This document shows, piece by piece, positions 1 through 11,827 of a DNA stretch of 63,234 nt. The position numbers and the translations under genes are program-made. The notes below the pieces were generated by a model, which did no database searches, was not told the DNA's origin, and saw only the letters and a list, made by a program, of their open reading frames with translations. The first letter of the stretch is position 1. The number at the start of each line of letters is the position of its first letter. This DNA is from Heterostelium multicystogenum (lineage: Eukaryota > Evosea > Eumycetozoa > Acytosteliales > Acytosteliaceae), in NCBI GenBank assembly GCA_003667245.1, contig RCNN01000187.1:1-63234 (forward strand), read 5' to 3'.

Positions 1-407
1 TTTGAACCAATTTTTTTCATTTGACCATAACCTGCAAACAATACTGCTGTTTCGAACATCATTCCCAAGAGTGGACTGGTAACACCCTTGTAGAGCGCCA
101 TGGCACCTTCTTTCTGTACAGTATTTCTTCAAGCATTCGTAATTCCAACCGGTGTTGTTGAAGTCTGTAATCTTACTCTGATCGTATCGAATGGATGGCT
201 GATGATACAATGCAACATAAAAGTCAGATTCTCAAGATAATTTATCATATTTTTCAAGCACAGCTACTCTACAGGCATTTTGCCCGACTTACAACTAGTA
301 GCTCAATAATAATACTACTCACCCTGTAAACAAGCAAGCAGCACCAGCAATGGTACCTGCAATACTATCTTTTGCACCTTGTGCAGCAGCAGATATCCTG
401 TCATTTT
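1..407 (-). CDS. Mitochondrial carrier family protein, 3' part cut by window edge
   Basis: Exons at 323-407 and 1-198 flank an intron (199-322, gtgagt..tcatcag). Joined, they read LFTGHPFDTIRVRLQ, the carrier signature PX[DE]XX[RK] that ends the first transmembrane helix of each repeat. It is followed by a matrix-helix segment with KEGAMALYKG and a second hydrophobic helix (SPLLGMMFETAVLFAGYG). Proteins of this family (about 300 aa, six helices) exchange metabolites across the mitochondrial inner membrane. The GHPFDT/RVRLQTS context resembles the carnitine/ornithine carrier subgroup, but the substrate cannot be assigned from one third of the protein. The true start lies upstream of an acceptor near 408 and was not resolved. 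A TGA interrupts the frame near position 145 where the family has an ordinary residue, probably a base-call error. The remaining repeats lie beyond position 1. Confidence 0.8.
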
Positions 408-490
408 CTGAAAGCCTTTTATAGTTAAGAGTCTATGTATCTTTCTATCTTTGTTATATAGATATAGTATTATTATGATTCGTCTTCTTT

Positions 491-657
491 TTAAGAAGAT
501 TTGACAGATAAATAAATATTATTAAATATCAAAGATGCAATTCGTCTTTTTTCATTCAGAACTCGCATCATTGCCTTGGTAAAAATGAAAATTAAAATCC
601 AAAAAGGAAGACCTCCCAGAGTTTCGCCAATAACTGTCAGGGGTATTTGCTCAACTA
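491..657 (-). other. Possible unassigned exon with a hydrophobic segment
   Basis: Below an acceptor-like tcaatag, the minus strand stays open for about 55 codons and ends in TAA at 491-493. The translation contains GGLPFWILIFIF followed by a basic stretch. It looks more protein-like than the flanking AT-rich DNA, but I recognise no family and see no start codon. It could be the end of a small membrane-protein gene or chance. The rest of 658-1464 is AT-rich intergenic DNA with no recognisable gene; a TATAAATA at about 1271 may serve the next gene. Confidence 0.2.
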
Positions 658-1464
658 TTGAAGTACCAATTATTCAAGTAATTATTTGAGTGATTAATCA
701 TATTCGAAATCAATTGTTGTATCCCAGGTAGTAGGATCCTATTAAAATATTACAATTGTAATATTTTATTACAAATGATAATGTCAATTGAAATGAAACA
801 CAATTGGTAGGTTGATAGTTTCTCATTTGTTGATTCTATAAATAATATAATAAATAAATAATATGATAAAAACTAACAAAATCAAACTTGAGAATAATAT
901 AATTTTACGATTTAATTTCCTATCTGTTTGTTTCATTGAATTAATTCTTCAAATAAAAGGATTTTACACAACATATTAATTGTACTATAATAATAGTTTA
1001 TATATATTTTTGTTTCTTTTTTTTTGAAACTAAACACAACATCAGAAATCTAAACACTGTGGGGCCAATCGATCAAAAAAGAATCATTATTCATTCCAAA
1101 AATGAAATACATCAGTAGTGTTAATGTGTCTAATAATAACAAACAATCAACAATATTTTATATTAATAATAATATTATTATATTCTTTAAAATTAAATTA
1201 AACAATTGATTATTTAATACTCATTTTATTGTTGAAACAATATTGAATGATTTTGGTCAATAACGTAAAATATAAATAGCCTTAGAAAAACAACTTCCGG
1301 ACACCATTCTCATCTATATCCTATTTTTTATTGTTATTCTCAAGAATTATTTAATATATATATATATTTTTTGTTATTTTTGTTATTAAACCAGAGTATT
1401 TTAATTTTAATAAATAATGTTTATCAGTCATATCAATCCAAGTAATAATCTATCACATAGAAAT

Positions 1465-1744
1465 ATGAAAATCTATACTATATGCTTTTTCACGTTGCTG
1501 GCTTTTGATATTCTTGTCTATTAGCGTCGCTAACGCAGAACCTGCTCACTGCCCAAATGAGAGCGTTCCTAAGTGCAAAGACAACCAAGCAGTATCGGAA
1601 ATAAAATCCGATGATGGATGTATTCGATATGAATGCTCACCAATTCATAGACCATGTCCACAATACAGAATTTCCAAATGTCCAGAAGGCAAAGTAAGAG
1701 TAACTCATATGGATCGTGGATGTCCAATAGATAAATGTGAATAA
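1465..1744 (+). CDS. Small secreted cysteine-rich protein
   Basis: About 93 residues. The ATG at 1465 begins a classic signal peptide (basic Lys2, hydrophobic core to about residue 26, cleavage likely after VANA). The mature part of about 67 residues has eight cysteines, arranged in two similar halves each with a CP..S.PKC or CP..RISKC pattern followed by a DDGC or DRGC turn and a final C. This looks like a tandem duplicated disulfide module of the kind found in small dictyostelid secreted proteins. Signal peptide and mature region are in different frames as sequenced: one T too many in the tttt run at about 1503-1506 restores a continuous protein. I do not recognise a named family. A TATAAATA lies about 190 bp upstream. 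Confidence 0.6.
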
Positions 1745-3151
1745 ATTTCACATTTCCATGACAATTTTTCTTGTTGATAATATCATTTAATAAATAGAGA
1801 GTTGTGATTATCTATTTCCTTTTTCAGTGAACTCCTAATATGTATATATCTAATTTTGAACCATTATTAAATAGATGTATTTTAAGAGAATTGACTATAC
1901 ATAGTAAAGATGTAGAAAAGTATAAATAGAATTGGATCAACCGGCTTGGCTGGAGTTAGCAAATCAAAGTCTTTCTCTCATACTCTTTTTTGTTTCATCT
2001 ATTATTACCAATACCATTACCATTACCATTACTTACCACGGGCACATACAACTTAATTTTATCTCACCTGTTTTTGGCGTATGAGGATGGGTTATTTTGG
2101 TAGTGGTCGTGGTAGTGGTATGGTGAGATGAGATAAGAAAAGGAATCAGTAGAAATTGATGGGGGTGAGTGGGTATGAGTTGAACGAACTGTGGTGAGGA
2201 GTTATTGAGTGATCACTCATATTCTCAATCCAGAATTCCAAAATTCATGCACTTTTCAAATGTTAATGGATTTGATGGAAGTGGTATTGCCGCCACTGCT
2301 TCTTCTCTATTAGGTGTGTTGAATTTGCGATGAATGAAATGGAAAGGAAATGATATTTGATATTTGATATTTGATATTTGATAAAATCCAAATCATATAA
2401 CTAATAACAATATTAATAACAACACATGATCCAAAACCTATCCTCTCTATAATAAATAATAATAAATAATAATAATAATCATTCATTTAAATATAAATAT
2501 AAAATAATAGATAATTATTGATATTGATTGGTAAATAACAATTACTTTGATTAAAAAAAGAGAAAGAATTTTAAATACCAACTGTCTTTTTATTTTTTTT
2601 TGTTTGTTGGTTTGGTTGTTTTTTGATTTCAAAATGAAACCATTTTTTTTCAAGCAAAAATAATCGAGATACTTCAAATTGCCTTTTTATGCACACCTAT
2701 CATCATTTAACAAATCAGAGCAATCCACAATCAGTCAGTCCATTACTTATTTATAATAAAATTTTTTATAATTTTATTTTTACACTTTGCTTTATTTTTA
2801 TAAATCTAATAAATATTTATTTACCGTTTAATAATAAATCAATTACTCAACTTATCATTAGTGATATATATCTTAACTTAAATTCTAATCAAATCTTAAT
2901 AGGTGGGTGATTAATAGTAGTTAGTGTTGTAAGAAAGGAAAGAAGATTATATTTGAAAAAAAAGAAGGTGTTCTTAGCCAATTTAGATCATTGATTAAAA
3001 AGTTAGATATAACACAGATATAATAATAATAGATATAGAAAAGATATAGATATAGATTTAGTTTTTTAAAAAAATAATATTTGTATTTTATATTTTTACA
3101 TATATATTTATTTTTTTGTAATTTATATATATATTTTGAGGAAAGAAAAGA
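1745..3151. other. Intergenic region, AT-rich, with short tandem repeats
   Basis: 1.4 kb between the Cys-rich gene and the DENN gene. It contains a CATTAC-type repeat near 2003-2035, a purine/GT-rich stretch at 2085-2210 and TGATATT repeats at 2351-2383. The open frames inside it are low-complexity (Ile/Asn/Tyr/Phe) and not gene-like. The last 200 bases are extremely T/A-rich and run straight into the ATG at 3152, as is usual for dictyostelid promoters and 5' UTRs. Confidence 0.5.
2351..2383. repeat. TGATATT tandem repeat
   Basis: Four full copies plus a partial copy of the 7-mer TGATATT. A simple-sequence tract typical of AT-rich dictyostelid intergenic DNA. Confidence 0.8.
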
Positions 3152-6100
3152 ATGTCTTCTCCTGTTGCGACTTCTTCTTCTCCTGTGTCAGCTACTTCGG
3201 TGGTTCAACAATCACCAGCTACCTCTCCAGGTTCAGTAGCGGCAGCCTCACCACCATTAACAAATGGAGCAACCACCCTCATTTCATCGCCACCCATCAT
3301 GTCGAACTACACCACATCACAGCTCACCACAATCTATATAGAGGAAATTCTGGGCAAGAATCTAAATGAGAAAGACATGTTTATTAAATTCAAAGTCGAT
3401 GGCAAGAAATTCAAGACCAAGACACAAAAGAAAACTATGAATCCACTGTGGAACGACAAGTTTACAATGTATGTAGAACAATTCTGAAGATCAGGCACCT
3501 CCCTATCTTCGCCTCCCTTCCAGCTGGAAGCGCTGCTCTTCAAAAGTATTAATCCATCCAAATCCCATCATCCAAACTGGAACCTAAAACTACACAACCT
3601 CTAGATCAACAACATCAAGCATCGACGAAATAGTATTTACAATTCACAGCCAAATATATTGGGAAACAACGTTAGAATTGGAACTGTCAAGCAGTCGTTG
3701 CATCCATCAAATACTGGAAGTGGCAATCTTGGTGCAAATGGCATCAGTGGAAGTGGTGGTGGTGGAAATTTTAGACACAGCGTAAATGTTTCGGCAGATT
3801 CGCCACAGCTACCGTCGGTTTCGATCAATTCTTCGGCTGGAAGTGCCAGTGGCAATGGCAGTGTTGGACAGGTGCTCCACTCGGAGACGTCCTCCACTGC
3901 CACCACTGTTCTGGTCGACAGCTGGGTCGTCGACCAGTGGTCACCAGTCGAGAAGCGCGCTGCGACATTCTCGTCGACTAATCTCGTGGGCGGATCCCAC
4001 AACAACAGCAGCAGCAACCACAACTCTGTCGAACTCAAAAGTGAGGATGTTGGTCAAGATTCGAGACATTACATTGCTAAACGATGAAACATCATCGACG
4101 AAATCAGATGATTCGTCGTCAACTGGAAATGACATCAAGCAGCAGCAGTCAGAACATACATCAGTTGTCGCAGCAGCCACAAGCACAACCGCAGCAACAG
4201 CAGCAAGCAGTCCCATCACCGCAACCACAGCAAGTCACTCAACTGCAGCAGAACGGTCGACAGCAACGAGATTCAAGCATGAGAGATGGGACAAAAGAGA
4301 TGTCGATCATCGGAAAAGGTGGAAGTCAGATTCGTAAGCTTACTAAAAAGATTACATCAAAGATCGACAGCAACAAGGGCGACAGCAACCCCGGAAAGAA
4401 AGTGAAGGACGAACGAGTCGCTGCTATTGAGGAGCAACTAGCGCGCGAGCGTGCAAAAGAGTTGGAGCGAGAAGCAATCGAGCGCGAGAAAGAAAGGGCA
4501 CGTGAAAAGTTGAGACAGCGTGAGGAAGAAGAGCAGCAGAAACAGATTGAAAAAGAAAGACAGGAAGAGCGTCGTAAAAGCAAAGGAAGCAAAGCAAAAG
4601 AAAGACAAGGAGAAGCGATATCAGCCAACACGACCAGTTGACTACTTTTTCGTGGTGGGATGTTCGACAAAGTTGGAGCCAATCGATCAGCGACACGAAT
4701 CTTCGATGAAATCGCTCGATCCTCTCGAGATTACATACAAGGGCGAGCTGCTCGATTGTTACCCACAAAAAGACGAATGAAGTACTGCCGAATCATATAT
4801 GGATGTACTGCTTCCCCAAGGGAGTACAGCTGTCGACTGAGGAGCAGGCACCATCGTTTTTCCCGTTTGTTCTGACGAATGAGACTGGCGTGCGATTTTA
4901 CGCCTCTTGTCTATGTTCTACGAGCCCATGTCAGACGAAATGGCTTTCGGAGATCAAGAAGCGACGTAATTCGCTCAGCAGCATGTCACTTCCACTGCCC
5001 AATTTCAGCAGCGGTGCCGACAGTGAGTCGGCGGCGGTTGTCGGCGGCGAAGACAAAGATACCAGTGGTGCCAACAGCAGCTCTCAACATAATGGCGATT
5101 CTAAACTTCTGCTTCACACGACTAGTGTGCACTCACTGCCTACTATCACAATAATGAACGCAAAACAATGGCAACAGCAACAACAGTGGCAACAGCAGCA
5201 CCAACAGCAGCAGCAATACTGGCGGCAACAGCAACAATATCAGCAATAGCAACTCATCGAATCAACTTGTATCATCGACTCTATATGTACCAAAGTGCAT
5301 ATGCTTTATCTCTCACTATCCATTCTACAGTTTCTTCAGGATCTGTCTCAATGAGCTGTATCAAAAAGTGTTCTTCTCAACTACGCCCCAACCAATCGAG
5401 AGATGTATATATAATATGATTCAAGAAGTACCTTTACCAACGCCAGGTGTCAAACAATGTAAACTACACAATTAACAACAACACAATTACACTTAAAAGA
5501 TTACCGGAATGTCTTTTACCAGTATCAGATGTAGGTAGCAGTACAGTCATATCGACAACTTAGTGGAATGTTAACTAACCTTATCTTATCCTATCCTATC
5601 ACATCTTGTCTTATGTTTCATCAATCATTAGTTACCTTATTCATTGCTATTCAAATGTTTAGATATAAAGAATGTATTATTGCTATTTAAATGTATATTA
5701 ATGGAAGAAAAGATAGTTATAATATCATCACAGTATACACTTTTAACTTGTATATCAGAGATATTATCATCGTTGCTGCATCCATTTACTTGGGTATGTA
5801 TTGTAACCTTCATTCGATGAAGTTATTTGTGTTTCTAATTAACATTAACATTCCATTGTATTGTATTGTATCGTACAATGTAGCCACATGTATATGTACC
5901 TATTTTGCCAGAGCTGCTGTTGGGAATATGTCTATTCACCATTCCCTTTTATCATGGGTGTGCACAGATCATACAGCCATAATATATTGAATGAGGAGAA
6001 TCTGATGAGCGAGATTGTTGTCGCCGATTTGGACAATAATATTGTTATGTTGCCAGACGGACAGGATCCAAGTCGCGTCGCAACTCTGCCGGAGCGTGAG

Positions 6101-9079
6101 GCAGCAGTTCTCGTGAATCAGCTACGTAAGGTAGTGCAATACGAGTTGATGTCTTCGGATCTGCCAAATTTCAGTTTGAACACAATGTCACCGATAGATC
6201 CTTCATTCTCCTCCGATCATCCTTACAACTACACTTCAGGTTCCACTGGCAGCAGCAGCCTCTCAAGCTCTACTTCCAACGCTAACAGCAGCACCGCTAG
6301 CAGCAGAAGAATACTCAGCAATCACTATCATCCTGTATATCACTCGGTGTCTGCACCACCCTCACAGGCAACCATCAACGAACACATACGTCTTGCATTT
6401 ATCCAGTTTTTCTGCTCTGTCCTTTCCGACTACCGACGTCACTTGAAGTATTTGCGTGTATTCCCCAAGCCTATCACCTTATTCAACAAGTTGGACTTCA
6501 TCAAGTGCCGATCGAATGGCACCAACAGCGACAAATTCTATACTACGCTCGTGGAGACACAAGCTTTCTCCTACTTCTTGGACCAACACAACTGGCCCAA
6601 AAAGAATGTATTTGACTACTTGATCGAGACTCAGAAATACAAAAAGTCAATTGAAGAGCTTGTTCAGAATGTGCCAATCCACCATTCCATTGGCCTTGGG
6701 TGTGCAGGAGCTCAATAAGTACTCCACCGTTCACGCAACCCATTATCCACCATCAAAAACACAATCACCACTTCGATTAAGGAGCACAGTAGGTTCCCCG
6801 CTCTGAAGCAGGAGCTCCTGGTCACGCCAGTGGCTCCTTCTCACCACAGAACCCCTTCGTCTGTCGCACCACCAAGTGTGGCTGTGTCCACAGCAAGTCC
6901 AGTGTCACTCGACATCTACTGCAGCTCAATCGCTTTCGGCGACATGAGCAACAACACTGGTGACGACAAAGACAACAATCTTCTCAAGGCAGCCGAAGAA
7001 CAACACAAAATCATTTGTCACCATCATCGATCTTTTTATCAACAAGATGTCGAGCGACGTTTTGCCTGAACAATCCGACATCCAGCAGGTTCTGGAGCTA
7101 CTCAAGTTTGAAGCAGGTCGACATATACTTGGCAAATCATTGCTGAAGCCATACAAAACACAAGAGAAAATCGATTCGCTACACAAGGCACGATTGTCAG
7201 ACAACCTGTTTCTATTGCCTTGGTGACATTCTGAAATCTGCACTGAGAGAGGCAAACATGCACTCGGACTTTGCTTCGACTCGACTCTACTTGGAGGCAT
7301 CGTTTATCTACCATCGCTTACAGAAAGGAACCAACGAGCATATCAGTGAGCTTCTGCGAAATCAGGATATCTGGCAGAACTACAAGTTCTGGGAGCAATT
7401 CTTCTTTGATCTTATTGAGCTGCGTTGCAAGACTTTGTATGGCAATATTGTAAGGGAGATGCTCAAATGGAGTGCATACACAGAAGACCAACAGGAGAAG
7501 ATGAAATTGGAGGAACGTGAAATGGCATTCTCTTTGCTTTCCAAGCAGGTCTACTATATGATCAACCTCGGATCGCAACCAGATCTGGTTCGTAGATTTG
7601 TCAACAAAAATGTGCTCAGTCATCAGCTTCGATATCGACAGAACCGAAACAATGATGCAAGTTGTCTCGAATATTACACGTGCTCGTGACATGTCTGATA
7701 TGGATGATATGGAGTCGGCACACTCCAATGTTTCTGTTGAAGGAAATAAGCATGCAGACAAGGAGCTCAAGCTCTATTTGACCAAGGAGACATACCTTCC
7801 CATAGGTGTAAAGTCAAGCAAAGCCAACGAGGGACGTGAGCTTCTCAATCACCTGATCGATGAGAAGTCCAACAACATCGTGGCCTTACGAAGCTTGAGT
7901 CGTATCATGAATCTCAAGAGCGCATGGACTGAAACTCGCTCAAAGACCAGCTCCAAGATTGACTATAGAGATATCTCTGAGAATCGTGGTGACTATGTTG
8001 TAAAGACCTTCGCAGGTCACCAAGAAGGTGTTCTCTGTCTCACCCTGGCAACAAACCATGGTTCTTCACATCACAGAGAAAGCAACACACTTGTCACAGG
8101 TAGTGCAGACTCCACACTCAAGGTTTGGGACATTGTTTCAACTAAGTGTCTCGGTACACTCGAAGGTCATGGAGGTTGGGTCAACTCAGTCGAAATGGGA
8201 TCAGACTCTAAGATTATCAGTGGTTCATACGATAAAACACTGAAACTCTGGGATTTGAACAAGTGTACCAAGATCAAGTCGTTTAGAGGCCATAAAGGCT
8301 CCATTAGTTGTATTAAAAATATTGATAGTCATCAGATTCTCTCTGGATCCTACGATAATACATTGTAAGTTTAACTTAAATTGATGTATAATATAAATAT
8401 TAACTCTATGTTATTATTCAGATGTGTTTGGGACGATAGAACTACTAAACCGTCATCAGTGCTGGCCGGTCATCAACAACCCATTATGAGTGTAATATGC
8501 GATGGCTACAAGATTATCTCTGGTAGCAGAGACACTAATATTAGGATTTGGGATTTGAGAACAATGAGTACAACCAAGATTTTGTCTGGACATACCGACT
8601 GGGTAAAGTGTCTACAATACGATTCCGACACTTTGCTGAGTGGTTCATGTGATGGAAAAGTTAAAGTTTGGTCCGTGGAGAATGGTGAATGTATTCGTAC
8701 ACTCCAGGGCCACAGCGGTAGTGTCAACTCATTGTTGCTGCACCACAAGAAAGACGATGGACACAAGAAATTCATTACCGCTTCTGCAGACAGTACCATT
8801 CAGGTGTGGGACTCTAATTATGCAGAGTCGTACCACACACTGTCAGGCCACTCTGATGAGGTTGTGCTCATCGATAACTTTATCAATAATATTGTTGTAT
8901 CAGGTTCATTTGATGGTTCAGTCAAACTCTGGGATGTCGACAGTGGAAAGTCACACAGAACCATCCATAATCACAGCCATCGTATCTCCTCTCTCAAGAC
9001 ATACGAATCAACCATTTTCTCTGGAAGTTGGGACCGTACAGTCAAAGCCTGTCTATTCAACTTGGATTTCAGAAGTTAA
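3152..9079 (+). CDS. C2 / DENN / WD40 multidomain protein (DENND3/SCD1-like Rab GEF)
   Basis: Large gene, about 1,900 codons. Order: Ser/Ala-rich start; first half of a C2 domain (about 3310-3480, MNPLWNDKF); Ser/Gly and poly-Gln linkers; a charged coiled coil (about 4400-4600); uDENN (4640-4920, FFVVGCSTKLEP, WMYCFPKG); cDENN (5270-5990); dDENN (6000-6660, LRVFPKPITLFNK); an alpha-helical middle region (7000-7680); and eight WD40 repeats (8000-9070) with repeated GH..V and VWD or LWD signatures. DENN domains are guanine-nucleotide exchange factors for Rab GTPases. DENN plus C-terminal WD40 is the architecture of animal DENND3 and plant SCD1. Introns read at 5570-5662, 5794-5883 and 8365-8421. 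Many one-base frame breaks split the reading frame (for example near 3480, 4080, 5935, 6715, 7010, 7225 and 7610). That the C2 part belongs to the same transcript is inferred from continuous open coding on the same strand. Confidence 0.75.
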
Positions 9080-9237
9080 CTTTGCAAGCAACACCAACAG
9101 AGATGAAAGTCGAAAACAATGCTATATTGTTTATTTAAAAATGTATATAACAGAATAAATAATCTAGATCACTTTACGTATTAGATCGATTCGGTTCAAG
9201 AGTGGCACTCAAGTATTAATTAAATTACTTGGATCAG

Positions 9238-10819
9238 TTATACTCTTTGTTCAAGGTTGATTTCATAGTTGTTGGATTTGACCAGTATGTCAAATACCAT
9301 TTCTTGGTTGATTGGTTTTCCATCGGTTGATTTCAATTTGAAATTCAATAGAATATTGGCACATAGTACAAATATTTCGTCAAGGGCTAGGTTGGATCCA
9401 ACACACCTTCTTGGACCGACTGAGAACGGGACAAAGTATTCAGAATGATTGTCTCCAAGAAAACGAAGTGGTTCAAAAACTTCAGGATTCTTCCAGTGAT
9501 CTTTGTTAAAAGATAGGGCGTAGGTGTTTAAGTACACAATAGAGCCTTGAGGAAAGTAAACATCATTCAAAATGATAGACTCTTTACACTCTCTTGGGAA
9601 ACTGGTTGGTCCAACTGGTCTAAATCTGAGAACTTCATTGATGACTGCAACAAAGTACGGGAGATTTATTCGGTCTGAAATGAGAACTTGCTTTCTATCT
9701 CCAACAACAGATTTAATTTCAGAAAATGCTTTCTCTTGCACTTCTGGATGATTTATCATAAGTAGAATGAACCAAAGATTGGTATTGGAGCTTGTTCCTG
9801 ATCCTGCCAATAAGAAATCTTGGCAAATATAAGAAATCTTTGTTTTGTCTCCTACTTGGTCGGCAGACAATATGAGGGAATCCAACAAGTTTCTTGGATT
9901 TTCGGGATCTATCGTTTGGATTTGTTCATCATAGTATTTATCAAATAATGAAATTAAGTTTAAATGTTCATTCTTTATGTACTTTGAATATAAAGTAATT
10001 AAAGGATGCAAGAATTTAAACATTTCAAAAGTATAAAACATCGCTCCATTGTTCGTCACCACATCGACAGTATGGACAATATTCTTCATTAAATCCTCAT
10101 TGTTATCCTCATTATAGGATAATTCCTTGGATATTAGCATTTGAAGAATAATATTAGTTGAGTATTTATGAATGATTTCATTTGGATTGAACTATAGATA
10201 AATTAGTATTAATGGCATAGATGGTATGTTCTTTTTGACTTACTTTTGTATTCTCGACAGCAAACTTTCTAAATACTTCAATTACTTTGGTTGATTGCTC
10301 TTCAATCAAAGGTATTTGTTGTTTTAGCTTGGTTTTGGTAAATGCATTTGAGGTGAGCTTTCTAATACAATGCCAATCTTGATCCCTTCCAAAAAATGAT
10401 ATCTTGATAGCCATTTGAAATGACTTTCCAAGTGGGAGACTCTGGTTTATTTAAGAAATTGTCGTTATGCTTATTGAATATGAGCTGACCTAATTTTGGA
10501 TCAGAAACGACAATGACATATTTGGAAGCAAACCAAAATCCAATGACATCTCCATATTTCTCATTCATCTTTTGAAAGACAATGAATGGAAAATCAAATA
10601 AAAGATCTAAAAGATTTCCAAGTAGTGGCAAAGCTATTTTTCTAGGTGGATCAAGTGGATGAAATTTTACATTCTTTTTAACCTAAATTTGAATAGAAAT
10701 CAAAAAACCAATATTAGTATTATATATTTATAAAAAAAATAAAAACAATTAAAGTTATGTATATATATAATATTTACAAAAGATAATATTAATATTAAAA
10801 TAATTAACAAAGTAAACAT
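9238..10819 (-). CDS. Cytochrome P450 (microsomal, CYP508-like dictyostelid type)
   Basis: Three exons: 10778-10819 (14 codons, a pure membrane anchor MFTLLIILILILSF), 10244-10682 and 9238-10191, about 478 aa, the normal P450 size. Visible landmarks are the Pro-rich hinge DPPRKIALP, the helix-C WXXXR-like DWHCIRKLTS, the helix-K ExxR (NEVLR) and the haem-cysteine loop FSVGPRRCVG. P450s are haem monooxygenases anchored in the ER membrane that use electrons from a P450 reductase. In the I-helix the usual [AG]Gx[DE]T[TS] reads AGSGTS, so the acidic proton-relay residue is glycine. One extra T in a T6 run near 10394 breaks the frame before GRDQDW. It lies 1 kb downstream of, and on the same strand as, a paralogue. 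Its 3' end converges on the DENN gene with 158 bp between them. Substrate unknown. Confidence 0.9.
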
Positions 10820-11827
10820 TATTTAATATTTTATCTATAGATTTAGTAAATTAGAATTCAAAGACAGGAAGATGGATTTTTAACTAATAGGATTTACATA
10901 TTTATATATGATTGATTTACATTTTTTAAGTTCAACTCGATTGAATATACATTGATCACAAGATAAAGATCAAAATTTGTAATCATTATACATTAATTAA
11001 AAAAATAGTCAGTGTTGTTGTTCTAGTAATGGGGAGGTAAATTTGACATTTGATTACATAGAAATTATACCACTTTGTATAAATAAATGATGGGTTATTA
11101 TTTTACTGACTCTGGTCAGAAAAAACATTGTAAAAGTAGTGTGTGTTATTTTAATCATATAAATGTGTTATCCATTGCTGTGTGATTCTATATTCAAAAA
11201 AGATTACGAAAAGATAGAAAACTACATCCTTTGTCCATTATTGATTTGCTTATGTTGTATTGAGGTATAATAGATAGATAGGATAGAACAACATAGATGA
11301 AGAAGATGTTCAAAACTGGAACTTCCAATGGAACACTCTTCAACTATATTCATTTGACCCCCACTCTCCAGGAGTAATAGCATCACTTTAACTGCATTTT
11401 ATATTATTACTTGTTGTTGTTGATAAAGGTAATTCAATACAATAATATCAATTAGTATTAGTTTTTAATTATAATAACAGAGATTTTACACTATTATTTT
11501 TTTTTTTTAAATTTGGGGGAGTGTATTTCTTCAACGTTGGAGAAAATGGGTATTTATACCCTTGAAACCAGAAATGTAAAAAAACAGAATTATGGGATAA
11601 AATTTTTTGTTTTATTCTACAATAGTATGGTGATTTGGGTTATGAAATTTGACATTGCATGTTATGTATTTGATTAAACCTTAAAGTGTTAGAAACGGCC
11701 ACTAAACCAAGTGCCTATTTTTTTTTAAATCAAATCTATATCTTTCATTTATTAAAAATGTACAAAGTTTTAGATATTATCATTAATCATTCATTTTAAG
11801 TATAGTACAGAATGGTAAAGGACGATT
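10820..11827. other. Intergenic spacer between the two P450 genes
   Basis: 1 kb of AT-rich DNA separating tandem minus-strand P450 genes; it must hold the promoter of the downstream (left) gene. Poly-T runs near 11500 and a short inverted GGGTAT/ATACCC motif near 11548-11561 are present. No ORF or RNA gene recognised. Confidence 0.5.

Noticed and set aside
2483..2910. Open frames on both strands (about 64 and 73 codons)
   Set aside because: Ile/Asn/Lys/Phe-rich low-complexity translations expected by chance from AT-rich DNA; no start context, no family resemblance.
11540..11600. Possible dictyostelid small-RNA promoter (TCCCATAA on the minus strand with a TATAAATA about 30 bp downstream)
   Set aside because: No recognisable small-RNA transcript, class I end motif or fold follows; the motif is short enough to arise by chance.
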